46,619 bases of DNA from Verrucomicrobia bacterium SCGC AAA164-E04 (GTDB taxonomy: Bacteria; Verrucomicrobiota; Verrucomicrobiia; Limisphaerales; AAA164-E04): positions 1 through 46,619 of the forward strand of contig KB911974.1 in NCBI GenBank assembly GCA_000383715.1. The letters are read 5' to 3'. Below are positions 19,174 through 27,854 of this stretch, one piece after another. The notes below the pieces were generated by a model. That model did not search any database, was not told the origin of the DNA, and was given only the letters and a program-made list of their open reading frames with translations. Positions within the stretch are counted from its first letter, which is position 1. The number at the start of each line of letters is the position of its first letter. Both the position numbers and the translations under genes were made by a program.

Positions 19174-20556
19174 TCAATAGCTCAAAATTGCCTGCCTTTG
19201 ATCTGCTGGATACCAGGATTGGATATACCCTCCCAGCTGTCGAACGACCTTCGGATTCTGAGCGGCAAGGTTGTTCTTTTCGAACGGATCGTTCAGCAAA
19301 TCAAAGAGCTGCGGACGCTTTTCGGTCCTTGGGTGTGTCGTCTGATATCTGTTGACTTCACCATCATAGGTTAAGAGTAGTTTCCACCTGCCCTCAATCG
19401 CCCAACGATAAAGCAGTGACGCTTGAGGGTTCTTGATATCGGCGATATCATGAGAAAACCCTTCCCCAAGAATGTGACTGCGTTCGATTTTGCTTCCTTC
19501 CTGCATGGATGAAAGCAGATTTATGCCGGGCAGTCCCTCCGGAATTCTGGCACCTGCAGCGGCCAAAATGGTCGGAAAAATATCAATACTGCTTACAAGC
19601 TCGGGACGATCAGAAGCCTCCAGCTTGCCTGGCATTTGAAACATGATCGGCGTGCGAATGCCTCCTTCATAGGGCGTCTGCTTGGATCGAGGAGCATACT
19701 TTCCTTTGTCAGGGTCCTGAATCCACCCGTTATCTGTCACATAAACGACCATTGTGTTGTCTCTGACTCCCGCTTTATCGATCATTCCAAGGAGCTCGCC
19801 GCAGGTTTCATCAAACCACTCGCACATGGCGTAGTAACGGGCAATATGAGGGGAATCGATCTTGCTCTTGTATTTGTCGAACAGTCTTTGAGGTGGATTA
19901 TGCGGCGTGTGGGGTAAGAAAGGGGCGTACCAGAGGAAGAAAGGTTCGTCCTGAGCAACCGCGGTTTCGACAAACTCCTGGATCGGTCTCAATCCCTCTC
20001 TTCCGATTTTGAGTCCATCATCGCCATGCCTGCCGCCAGGTTGTGGAAATCCTCGGGTCATCCCATGAGTAAACCCTCCATGTTTGTGGTTCCCCTCCCA
20101 CCATTTTCCACTTTGGTGCGAGAGATAGCCTTGTTCCGCAAGGAGCTCAGGCAAGGTTTCGAATTGATCAATGTAGGAGATCAAGGTCGCCCTCCGCTCT
20201 TGATACAAAGTTGAATCACGCTTTGCATACTTGGGCGAGGGATCATTCCCTGTGACCCCATGACGATGTGCGTAATGACCAGTCGCCAAGGTCATCAGGG
20301 AGGGGCGACACAGGGCGGTCGGAACATAACCACGCCTGAACAGCACACTCTGTTTGGAAAGCTTGTCCAGATGAGGGGTTTGAATCACCCGATGCCCCAT
20401 AAACCCATAATCTGTCCAGGCCTGATCATCCGATATGATGAACACGATATTGGGCTTATCCGCGGCATGCGCGGCAATGCAGGAGAGCAACAGAGCGCAC
20501 AGGGCCACTAACGAGCCCAACGACCTGTTCATGGTGTTGAAGTGTGGGATTTGCAT
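19174..20556 (-). CDS. exported sulfatase (type I, formylglycine class)
   Basis: A 460-residue sulfatase of the alkaline phosphatase superfamily. Metal-binding aspartates appear in NIVFIISDDQAWTDYG (Asp43, Asp44) and in VVYVTDNGW. The modification motif is ALCRPSLMTLATG with Cys83 as the residue converted to formylglycine. The usual CxPSR core has Leu in place of Arg, and Arg in the x position. HGVTGNDP and the C-terminal LLNDPFEKNNLA segment are typical. A signal peptide starts best at the internal Met9 (20532; SLVALCALLLSCIAAHA), so the first eight residues may not be translated. It is divergent from the FAD oxidoreductase, 105 bases away. It probably removes sulfate esters from polysaccharides in the periplasm; the substrate is unknown. 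Confidence 0.93.
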   Translation of the reverse strand: MQIPHFNTMNRSLGSLVALCALLLSCIAAHAADKPNIVFIISDDQAWTDYGFMGHRVIQTPHLDKLSKQSVLFRRGYVPTALCRPSLMTLATGHYAHRHGVTGNDPSPKYAKRDSTLYQERRATLISYIDQFETLPELLAEQGYLSHQSGKWWEGNHKHGGFTHGMTRGFPQPGGRHGDDGLKIGREGLRPIQEFVETAVAQDEPFFLWYAPFLPHTPHNPPQRLFDKYKSKIDSPHIARYYAMCEWFDETCGELLGMIDKAGVRDNTMVVYVTDNGWIQDPDKGKYAPRSKQTPYEGGIRTPIMFQMPGKLEASDRPELVSSIDIFPTILAAAGARIPEGLPGINLLSSMQEGSKIERSHILGEGFSHDIADIKNPQASLLYRWAIEGRWKLLLTYDGEVNRYQTTHPRTEKRPQLFDLLNDPFEKNNLAAQNPKVVRQLGGYIQSWYPADQRQAILSY

Positions 20557-20661
20557 GTGGAGATTTTAACCAACCCATTGAGGAATGCCAATGGCTTAAT
20601 CCACCTACTTTTTGATCTGGAAAATCTGCAGTGAACCATTAAGGTTGGTGGTATATCCCTT

Positions 20662-22740
20662 ATGAAATTTTCAGCCATCCTTCTGCCGACGATCGTGCTA
20701 TCAGCTTCCCTGTGGGCCAGGAAGCCTGTTTACGATTTGGTTATTTATGGTGGAACGAGTGGTGCGGTCGCAGCAGCTGTCCAGGCCAGGCACATGGGAA
20801 AATCGGTCGTGATCGTCTCCCCTGACAAACATCTTGGCGGCTTGAGCAGTGGAGGCCTCGGCTGGACTGACACAGGAAACAAAGCGGTCATCGGCGGAGT
20901 CAGCCGTGCATTTTATCATCGTGTCTGGTGCCATTATCAAAGGAATGATGCGTGGCGCTGGGAGCGAAAAACCGAGTATGGCAATAAGGGCCAGGGCACC
21001 AAGGCCATCGATGGGGAACAAAGGACCATGTGGATTTTCGAGCCCCACGTTGCCGAATCAGTTTTTGACGCATGGGTAAAGGAATTGAATATCCCGGTTC
21101 ACCGTGACGAATGGCTGGATCGCAATCCTGAAACCGGGATTACCAAAAAGGGAGCACGCATCCACTCCATTCGAATGCTTTCAGGAAAAACGTTTGATGG
21201 TCGTATGTTCATCGACGCCACTTACGAGGGAGATCTGATGGCAACCGCGGGCGTGGATTATCACGTGGGTCGTGAAAGCAAGGATGACTACGGGGAACAG
21301 TGGAACGGTATTCAAACAGGAGTCCTGCATCACCGACACCACTTCGGTGCGGTATCCAAACCCATCAGTCCATACCGCATTCCGGGCGATCCGGACAGTG
21401 GAGTGTTACCAGGCATTTCCACCACTGCTCCAGGCGCGTATGGCGCGGGGGACAAGCGCATCCAAGCTTACTGCTTTCGTATGTGCCTCACCAATCATCC
21501 AGAGAATCGCATCCCTTTTGAAAAACCAGAGGGATACGATTCAGATCAATATGAATTATTACTGCGTATCTTCGATGCCGGATGGCGCGAGACCTTTCGC
21601 AAGTTCGACCCCGTTCCAAACCGTAAAACCGACACCAACAACCATGGCCCTTTCAGCACGGATCATATTGGTTTCAACTATGATTATCCGGAGGGCAGTT
21701 ACGAAGAGCGCAAGGCAATCATTCAACAGCATGCAAACTACCAGAAGGGTTTGATGTATTGCATTGCAAATGACCCAAGGGTGCCTGAGGAGGTGCGCAA
21801 CAAAATGGCATCGTTCGGCCTTTCCAAAGATGAGTTCACCGATAATGGAGGCTGGCCTCATCAGATTTATGTGCGTGAATCAAGGCGCATGATCGGTTCC
21901 CATGTGATGACCGAAAATGAACTCCTGAAACGCCGCCCCACCCCGGAATCTGTCGGCATGGGTTCCTATGCGATGGACAGTCATAATGTTCAACGCTACA
22001 TCACGCCAGAAGGCTTTGTTCAAAATGAAGGTGACATCGGAGTCTCAACGAGGGGCCCTTACAAAATCTCCTACGGATCGCTCACCCCAAAAAAGGAACA
22101 ATGTGAAAATCTCCTGGTGCCTGTGTGTGTTTCAAGCTCACACATCGCGTTCGGTTCCATTCGAATGGAACCCGTTTTCATGATCCTTGGACAGTCTGCG
22201 GCGACCGCGGCCATGATGTGTCTCGACTCGGATGAGCTCGCCGTCCAGGACCTCCCTTACAAGCAGCTACGCTCGCGACTCCTTGAAGACGGTCAAGTGC
22301 TGGAGATGGCATCACAAATCCAGTCCTCGCCCAGCACCTTGAAAGGAATCGTCGTGGATGATCTGCAAGCACATCACAGCAGTGGATGGAAATCCAGCCG
22401 GGCCATTCACCCTTTTCACAAACGTGGTTATCAACACGATGGCAATAGTGGCAATGGACGTTGTTGGGCGCAGTTCAAAACGGCATTATCACCGGGCGTC
22501 CATGAAGTCCGAATGACCTATACGGCGAACCCGAACAGGGCGACCAATGTCCCAGTTGAAATCCACCATCGATTCGGCATTGCCCGCATCAAGGTCAACC
22601 AGCAAGAAACACCCGCTATCGATGGATTTGCAAGCTCTCTGGGCTCGTATGAATTCAACGAATCGGGGATGGTAGTGATTGACAATGAAGGCACAGACGG
22701 GCACGTGATTATCGATGCCGTCCAATGGATCAGAAAATGA
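20662..22740 (+). CDS. exported FAD-dependent oxidoreductase with golvesin-like C-terminal domain
   Basis: A 692-residue flavoprotein. A short leader (FSAILLPTIVLSASLWA) is followed at once by the Rossmann dinucleotide fold YDLVIYGGTSGAVAAA and the GGLSSGGLGWTD motif of the FAD_oxidored (PF12831-type) family. About residues 565-692 match the golvesin/xanthan-lyase C-terminal domain (VVDDLQAH, GYQHDGN, VHEVRMTYTANPNR, GHVIIDAVQWI). Together these suggest periplasmic oxidation of a sugar or related compound. The substrate is not known. A GGTGGT ribosome site precedes ATG 20662. The gene ends in an ATGA overlap with the next gene, so the three genes to 26353 form an operon. Confidence 0.92.
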   Translation: MKFSAILLPTIVLSASLWARKPVYDLVIYGGTSGAVAAAVQARHMGKSVVIVSPDKHLGGLSSGGLGWTDTGNKAVIGGVSRAFYHRVWCHYQRNDAWRWERKTEYGNKGQGTKAIDGEQRTMWIFEPHVAESVFDAWVKELNIPVHRDEWLDRNPETGITKKGARIHSIRMLSGKTFDGRMFIDATYEGDLMATAGVDYHVGRESKDDYGEQWNGIQTGVLHHRHHFGAVSKPISPYRIPGDPDSGVLPGISTTAPGAYGAGDKRIQAYCFRMCLTNHPENRIPFEKPEGYDSDQYELLLRIFDAGWRETFRKFDPVPNRKTDTNNHGPFSTDHIGFNYDYPEGSYEERKAIIQQHANYQKGLMYCIANDPRVPEEVRNKMASFGLSKDEFTDNGGWPHQIYVRESRRMIGSHVMTENELLKRRPTPESVGMGSYAMDSHNVQRYITPEGFVQNEGDIGVSTRGPYKISYGSLTPKKEQCENLLVPVCVSSSHIAFGSIRMEPVFMILGQSAATAAMMCLDSDELAVQDLPYKQLRSRLLEDGQVLEMASQIQSSPSTLKGIVVDDLQAHHSSGWKSSRAIHPFHKRGYQHDGNSGNGRCWAQFKTALSPGVHEVRMTYTANPNRATNVPVEIHHRFGIARIKVNQQETPAIDGFASSLGSYEFNESGMVVIDNEGTDGHVIIDAVQWIRK

Positions 22741-24899
22741 AGCGCTCGCACACAACGTCAAAGGAAGGGTTATGGGCCAGGAGCCAACGATGCTTTTCGC
22801 GGTCCCTCGCGGCGTACGCCTTCATGCTGCAGATGGCATTGCAGATCCTCCTCATTCATGGTGAAGGCATTCAAACACATTGGTGGGCGGTTCAACCGGT
22901 GCAGCGACCGGCAATACCTTCACTCAAGAACGACACGTGGAGCATCAACCCTATCGATCAATTTGTGAGCCGAAAGCTCCGCTCAGAAGCTCTGCATCCA
23001 AGCCCTCAAGCCGAGCGCAGCGAGCTTATTCGGAGGGTTTATTATGATCTCATCGGCCTTCCTCCATCCCCCGGAGCTGTTCAACGATTCAGTCATGATT
23101 CGAATCCAGAGGCCTGGCAGAACCTCATCGAAGAACTCCTGAACAGTCCGCATTACGGTGAACGATGGGGGCAGCATTGGCTGGATGTCACCCGTTGGGC
23201 TGAGTCGGATGGTTACCGTCAGGATGCCTTCCGGCCTCATGCCTGGCCCTACCGTGATTATGTCATCGATTCCATCAACAAAGACAAACCATATGATACC
23301 TTTGTCAAGGAGCAGCTGGCGGGAGATGAAATGGCGCCGCATGATCCAGATATTTTTATTGGAACCGCTTATTTGCGAAACGGCATCTACGAATACAACC
23401 AGCGGAACGTTCAAATGCATTGGGAACTGATCGTGGATGAATTGACCTCCCTGACCGGTGAAACATTCATGGGCGTCGGCATAGGCTGTGCCAAGTGTCA
23501 CGACCATAAATTTGATCCAATACCGCAGGAGGATTATTACAAAATCAAAGCCATGCTGGCCCCCGTGAGCTGGAAATTTGACATACCTCTCGCCACACCC
23601 GCCCAACAGAAAAGATACACACAGCAATTGGAGGTCTGGAAAGAAGCCACCGAGGATCTTCGAAAGCAAATCGATGCCATTGTGGAGCCCAGAATACAGT
23701 CCATTCAGCAGGAGGCATTAATCAAATTCCCTGAAGAAATTCAGGCCATTTTCGCAAAAAAAGCCATGCATCGCAGCCCCTATGAACAGCAGCTGATGGA
23801 CCTGGCAAACATACAATTGGAATACGAGCGCGAACGCTTCAATGAATCAACCTCCATCAAGGGAGAAGTCTCAGAAAAATTAAAAGCCCTTCGCAAGGCA
23901 CTCAACGCATATGCCACCCTCAAACCGGAAAAACCTACCCCTGCTTTTGTGGTATCGGATGTGGGCAGGAAGGCCCCCAGGGTCATGCTCAAGAACCGGT
24001 CTGGCGAACAAGAAATCCCCCCTGGTTTCCTGAGTGTTCTGGAATCGGCCCCACTGAAGATACCGTCGCCGGAGGATGCATCCACGACAGGTCGCAGAAC
24101 CAAACTTGCCGAATGGCTCACCGATGAAACCCACCCATTGACTCCGAGGGTCATGGTGAACCGAATCTGGCAAAAGCATTTCAAGGAGGGCCTGGTTTCT
24201 TCACCCAACGATTTCGGCCATCTGGGACAAGCCCCAAGTCACCCTGAATTACTCGATTGGCTGGCAGCCGAATTCATGGATTCAGGCTGGAGTCTAAAAC
24301 ACATGCACCGAATCATCCTGCAATCAGCAACTTATCGACAAACGACAAGGCGGGAACCTGGACCCAATGAATCTCATCTGGACCCAATGAACCGCCTCCT
24401 GTGGCGTTACCCACCCAAGCGACTGGATGCCGCACAGATACGAGATACCATGTTATACGTGAGTGGTGAACTGGATATCACAAGCGGCGGCAAGTCAGTC
24501 AAAGGCGACCAACCTCGAAGAAGCGTTTATGTGCGTAAGGTGCGCAATTCCCCAGATGAATTACTGAAAGGATTTGATTCTCCATCGGGATTCAACAGCA
24601 CTCCGGTTCGTGATGCGACAACAACCCCGGGGCAGGCCCTTCTGATGGTCAATGGAGCCTGGATAATGAAGCGTGCAGAAGCCTTCGCCCGTCAACTTCA
24701 GCAATCGCATGGCCGGAACATGGAAGCATGGGTCAACCATGCCTACGAAAAATGCTACGGGCGAGTGCCTGACTCGGCCGAAATGAAATTGGCTACCGCT
24801 TTCCTTGAAAACTCACCAGAGAATCTGGTACCAGCAGAGTTACTTCCAGATCTATGTCAAATACTGCTTAACTCAAACGAATTCCTGTATCTCCACTAA
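22737..24899 (+). CDS. DUF1549/DUF1553 exported cytochrome-like protein
   Basis: A 720-residue protein when started at the ATG at 22737, which overlaps the preceding TGA as ATGA; another in-frame ATG lies four codons upstream. A hydrophobic leader (AYAFMLQMALQILLIHG) is present. DUF1549 follows (IDQFVSRKL, LIRRVYYDLIGLPPSP, RWGQHWLDVTRWAESDGYR), with one haem c motif CAKCH at about 251-255 and DHKFDPIPQEDYYK. A helical, charged middle at about 300-400 may be a coiled coil. DUF1553 fills the C-terminal half (VMVNRIWQKHFKEGLVSSPND, RLDAAQIRDTMLYVSGEL). Its DUF1501 partner starts two bases after the stop. Biochemical role not established; periplasmic redox work alongside the FAD enzyme is inferred. 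Confidence 0.93.
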   Translation: MKRSHTTSKEGLWARSQRCFSRSLAAYAFMLQMALQILLIHGEGIQTHWWAVQPVQRPAIPSLKNDTWSINPIDQFVSRKLRSEALHPSPQAERSELIRRVYYDLIGLPPSPGAVQRFSHDSNPEAWQNLIEELLNSPHYGERWGQHWLDVTRWAESDGYRQDAFRPHAWPYRDYVIDSINKDKPYDTFVKEQLAGDEMAPHDPDIFIGTAYLRNGIYEYNQRNVQMHWELIVDELTSLTGETFMGVGIGCAKCHDHKFDPIPQEDYYKIKAMLAPVSWKFDIPLATPAQQKRYTQQLEVWKEATEDLRKQIDAIVEPRIQSIQQEALIKFPEEIQAIFAKKAMHRSPYEQQLMDLANIQLEYERERFNESTSIKGEVSEKLKALRKALNAYATLKPEKPTPAFVVSDVGRKAPRVMLKNRSGEQEIPPGFLSVLESAPLKIPSPEDASTTGRRTKLAEWLTDETHPLTPRVMVNRIWQKHFKEGLVSSPNDFGHLGQAPSHPELLDWLAAEFMDSGWSLKHMHRIILQSATYRQTTRREPGPNESHLDPMNRLLWRYPPKRLDAAQIRDTMLYVSGELDITSGGKSVKGDQPRRSVYVRKVRNSPDELLKGFDSPSGFNSTPVRDATTTPGQALLMVNGAWIMKRAEAFARQLQQSHGRNMEAWVNHAYEKCYGRVPDSAEMKLATAFLENSPENLVPAELLPDLCQILLNSNEFLYLH

Positions 24900-24901
24900 G
24901 C

Positions 24902-26353
24902 ATGAAGCACCCCCACTTTGAAAACATACAAACCAGGCGTGATTTTCTGAACCGGGCAGGATCGGGATTTGGAGCCGTGGCATTGGCCGCATTATCGTGT
25001 GACCCATCTTTAGTGGCTGACCTGAATGCCCCCTTTGGGGCCGGTGATCCGCTGAAAGCTAAAATCCCTCATGCTGCAGGTAAGGCGAAGAACGTCATTT
25101 TCCTGTTCATGGAGGGTGGCCCAAGTCACATTGATCTTTTCGATCCCAAACCTCTCCTGAACAAGATCGCGGGACAGACACTGCCCGATAGCTTCCCCAA
25201 GCCCATCACGGCCATGGGAGAGGCCAGTTCACCTCTCCTTGCATGCAAACGCACCTGGAAACAGCATGGTCAATCGGGACTTTGGATGTCGGATTGGTTA
25301 CCGCATCTATCCACCAAAGCGGATGAACTATGCGTAGTGCGATCCTGCGTCTCTGACGGCATCAATCACGCCGGCGGGGTCTGCCAGATGAACACAGGTT
25401 CCGTTTTTGGCGGGCGACCTTCACTGGGAGCCTGGGTATCTTACGGACTTGGCACAAGTAACCACAACCTCCCAGGATTTGTCGTGATCAAGGACAACAA
25501 AAACATGGTGGTGAATGGCGTTCGAAGCTGGGGGTCGGGATTCATGCCTTCAGTTTATCAGGGCACACTGTTTGAACCTGGAGACGAGCCCATTCTTAAC
25601 CTTAAAAACCCCGAAGGGGTGAGTGGTGAAAGACAATCTCGTAAACTGAATTTCCTCAATCAGCTCAACCGCTTGCATCAGAAAGACCGGACCTCAAACA
25701 CAGATCTGGATGCCCGTATTCGAAACTACGAACTCGCTTTCCGCATGCAGGCAGAAGCCCCCGAGGCTGTCGATCTATCAGAGGAGGAGGAGACAACCCG
25801 TGAACTCTACGGTTTGAATCAAAAGGAAACTAAAACCTTCGGAAGCAACTGCCTCATGGCTCGCCGGCTCGTTGAGCGCGGCGTTAGATTTGTTCAGCTT
25901 TATCATGGTGCCGGTTCCAAGTGGGACAGTCACGATCAAATCGAGCCCAACCACACACGACTTTGTCAGGAAATGGACCAACCGGTAACGGCCTTGTTGA
26001 CGGACTTGAAGCAACGCGGCTTACTGGACGAGACCCTTGTCATATGGGGGGGAGAGTTCGGCCGTACCCCGATGTCTGAAAAAGGGGATGGTCGAGACCA
26101 CAATCCCACCGGGTTTACCATGTGGCTTGCCGGGGGCGGAGTACAGGGTGGCAGGACCATTGGAGAGACCGACGAACTCGGACTGCACGCCGTGAGCGAT
26201 GTCACACATATCCACGACTTTCATGCCAGCATCCTGCACCTTCTGGGGGTAGATCATACCCAGCTTATTTATCGCTACAAAGGGCGCCCCGAGCGAATTG
26301 ACCAGAACGAAGGCCATGTGCTAGAGCATTTTAAAGAAGAAAATTATTCCTAG
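24902..26353 (+). CDS. DUF1501 domain protein with Tat-type leader
   Basis: A 483-residue DUF1501 protein. The leader QTRRDFLNRAGSGFGAVALA has the twin-arginine motif, so Tat export is likely. Signature stretches include VIFLFMEGGPSHIDLFDPK, KWDSHDQIEPNH, LVIWGGEFGRTPMSEKG and GDGRDHNPTGFTMWLAGG. It is the last gene of the three-gene operon and begins two bases after the DUF1549 gene. It is the larger of the two DUF1501 proteins in this window and belongs to a subtype distinct from the one at 12051. Convergent with the propeller gene, whose stop lies two bases away; no terminator hairpin was seen between them. Confidence 0.93.
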   Translation: MKHPHFENIQTRRDFLNRAGSGFGAVALAALSCDPSLVADLNAPFGAGDPLKAKIPHAAGKAKNVIFLFMEGGPSHIDLFDPKPLLNKIAGQTLPDSFPKPITAMGEASSPLLACKRTWKQHGQSGLWMSDWLPHLSTKADELCVVRSCVSDGINHAGGVCQMNTGSVFGGRPSLGAWVSYGLGTSNHNLPGFVVIKDNKNMVVNGVRSWGSGFMPSVYQGTLFEPGDEPILNLKNPEGVSGERQSRKLNFLNQLNRLHQKDRTSNTDLDARIRNYELAFRMQAEAPEAVDLSEEEETTRELYGLNQKETKTFGSNCLMARRLVERGVRFVQLYHGAGSKWDSHDQIEPNHTRLCQEMDQPVTALLTDLKQRGLLDETLVIWGGEFGRTPMSEKGDGRDHNPTGFTMWLAGGGVQGGRTIGETDELGLHAVSDVTHIHDFHASILHLLGVDHTQLIYRYKGRPERIDQNEGHVLEHFKEENYS

Positions 26354-26355
26354 AA

Positions 26356-27852
26356 TCAATCCAGGCGTTCAGGAATTTCATTCAACGTGTAATACGCATT
26401 GGGATGCACCAGCGACTCATCCTGATCAGAGCGCAAGGCAGAAAGATCGAACGAGTGAACATGCCCCTGAACCAGTCCCTTGACCCAGATGCGCGCTTGA
26501 GTCCGTTCCCCTGATAACTCGACTTTTTCAACCAGGGGTTTGGTTTGATCCACTTCAGGACTCCCATAGCCCTGATGATAAATATGTGTGAATGTTTCCA
26601 GCTGGAATGTGTCCGGTTGGAGCGCAATGGCAGGATTTACCGACTGAGTAAATGTCAACTGAAACCCTCCTGGGCGAGCATTGATTTCCTTGATTTCAAA
26701 TGGCATTTTCCCTGACCATTCCACGCGTTGAAGAGCAAAGGCACTGGGGCCACGCACCGGCCAGCCACGATTGGTTCCGCCGACAATCAATCGCCCTTTG
26801 GGTGTGAATTGATTGGCCAGCAATCCGGTCGCAAATCCCTCACGGAAGGGATAACAAGCCCCTTGCCAAACACCATTGACCTCTTCCGTGGTAGCCCTCA
26901 TCAAAACGCTGAGCGTGTAATCACCAATAAAGATCTGATCTTTAAACGGACCGAACGCGCCTTGGGTTGAATCCACCGAAAATCCGGAAAGCTGTTGTCC
27001 CATACGTCGATAGGGAAAGACCACCGCATAAGGCACCAGTTCTTTGACGCGCTGGCGCTCAATTTCCATTCTGGACCGGGTATTCGGGACTGTGGGCGCT
27101 GATCCCATTTCTGGGGCAAGTTCATACCAATTGAAACTCACGGGATGCCCCATGAATCCACCTTGCTTGAGGTGTTTCAAGGAACAGGAACCGTTCCATG
27201 GCCCTTGACTCTCCGCATAAAACATCACGCCCTGCGCATTGGGACCGACACCGCAGGGGCTTCGAATTCCACTGGCAACAGGAATGGTTTGACCACCGGG
27301 AGTCACCTTCAATGCCCAGCCACGGAAAGGCGCCAGTGATTCATAGGATTTCGACAAGCAAAGCGCGACCCAGATATTACCAACCGGATCAGCCTTCGAC
27401 CCGAAACTGAACTCATGATAATTGGCAAAACCCCAGACATCACTCAAGGTCAGGAAGGTATCCGCACGTTCATCTCCATCCGTGTCGGTGATGCGCGTTA
27501 CCTCGGTCTGTTGAGTGACGAAGAAGGATCCATCCCGCCAGGAGAGCCCCGTGACTTCATCGAGTCCGCTGGCATAAAGATGATATTCGGGCTGTGGAGG
27601 GTCTTCAAATGCACCTTCGACCAGGTAGATGTCGCCCCTGCGCGTTCCGATGGCAAGTCGACCGTCCGGTAACAAATCAAAACTCCCCGTCTCAATTACC
27701 GTCCCGTCAGGCACAGGGATGTCTACCAGACGATAAAAGGCTTCTTCCCGTTCTGAAGTACCCCAAAAACTCGCAAGTTTTTCTGCGTGTACGCTCGCCC
27801 CATTTTGCAAAAGGAGAAAAATAATCAGGGACAATTTATGGATAACTTGCAT
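26356..27852 (-). CDS. exported beta-propeller, sugar-dehydrogenase-like
   Basis: A 498-residue exported protein (leader KLSLIIFLLLQNGASVHA). Its body resembles the PVC-type soluble or membrane-bound dehydrogenase propellers related to PQQ glucose/sorbosone dehydrogenases: SFDLLPDGRLAIGTRRGDIYLVE, GSFFVTQQTEVTRITDTDGD and SGIRSPCGVGPNAQGVMFYAESQG are blade-type repeats. A C-terminal Ig-like segment starts near residue 390 (GGFQLTFTQSVNP). No haem motif is present. The ATG at 27852 sits just after the upstream cytochrome's TGA; a TTG at 27858 overlaps it. The pair is therefore translationally coupled, which suggests that this protein hands electrons to the five-haem cytochrome. Substrate and cofactor are not proven. 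Confidence 0.88.
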   Translation of the reverse strand: MQVIHKLSLIIFLLLQNGASVHAEKLASFWGTSEREEAFYRLVDIPVPDGTVIETGSFDLLPDGRLAIGTRRGDIYLVEGAFEDPPQPEYHLYASGLDEVTGLSWRDGSFFVTQQTEVTRITDTDGDERADTFLTLSDVWGFANYHEFSFGSKADPVGNIWVALCLSKSYESLAPFRGWALKVTPGGQTIPVASGIRSPCGVGPNAQGVMFYAESQGPWNGSCSLKHLKQGGFMGHPVSFNWYELAPEMGSAPTVPNTRSRMEIERQRVKELVPYAVVFPYRRMGQQLSGFSVDSTQGAFGPFKDQIFIGDYTLSVLMRATTEEVNGVWQGACYPFREGFATGLLANQFTPKGRLIVGGTNRGWPVRGPSAFALQRVEWSGKMPFEIKEINARPGGFQLTFTQSVNPAIALQPDTFQLETFTHIYHQGYGSPEVDQTKPLVEKVELSGERTQARIWVKGLVQGHVHSFDLSALRSDQDESLVHPNAYYTLNEIPERLD

Positions 27853-27854
27853 GA

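Noticed and set aside
22983..23669. Open frame of 228 codons on the minus strand
   Set aside because: Antisense to the DUF1549/DUF1553 gene with no leader, family or ribosome site.
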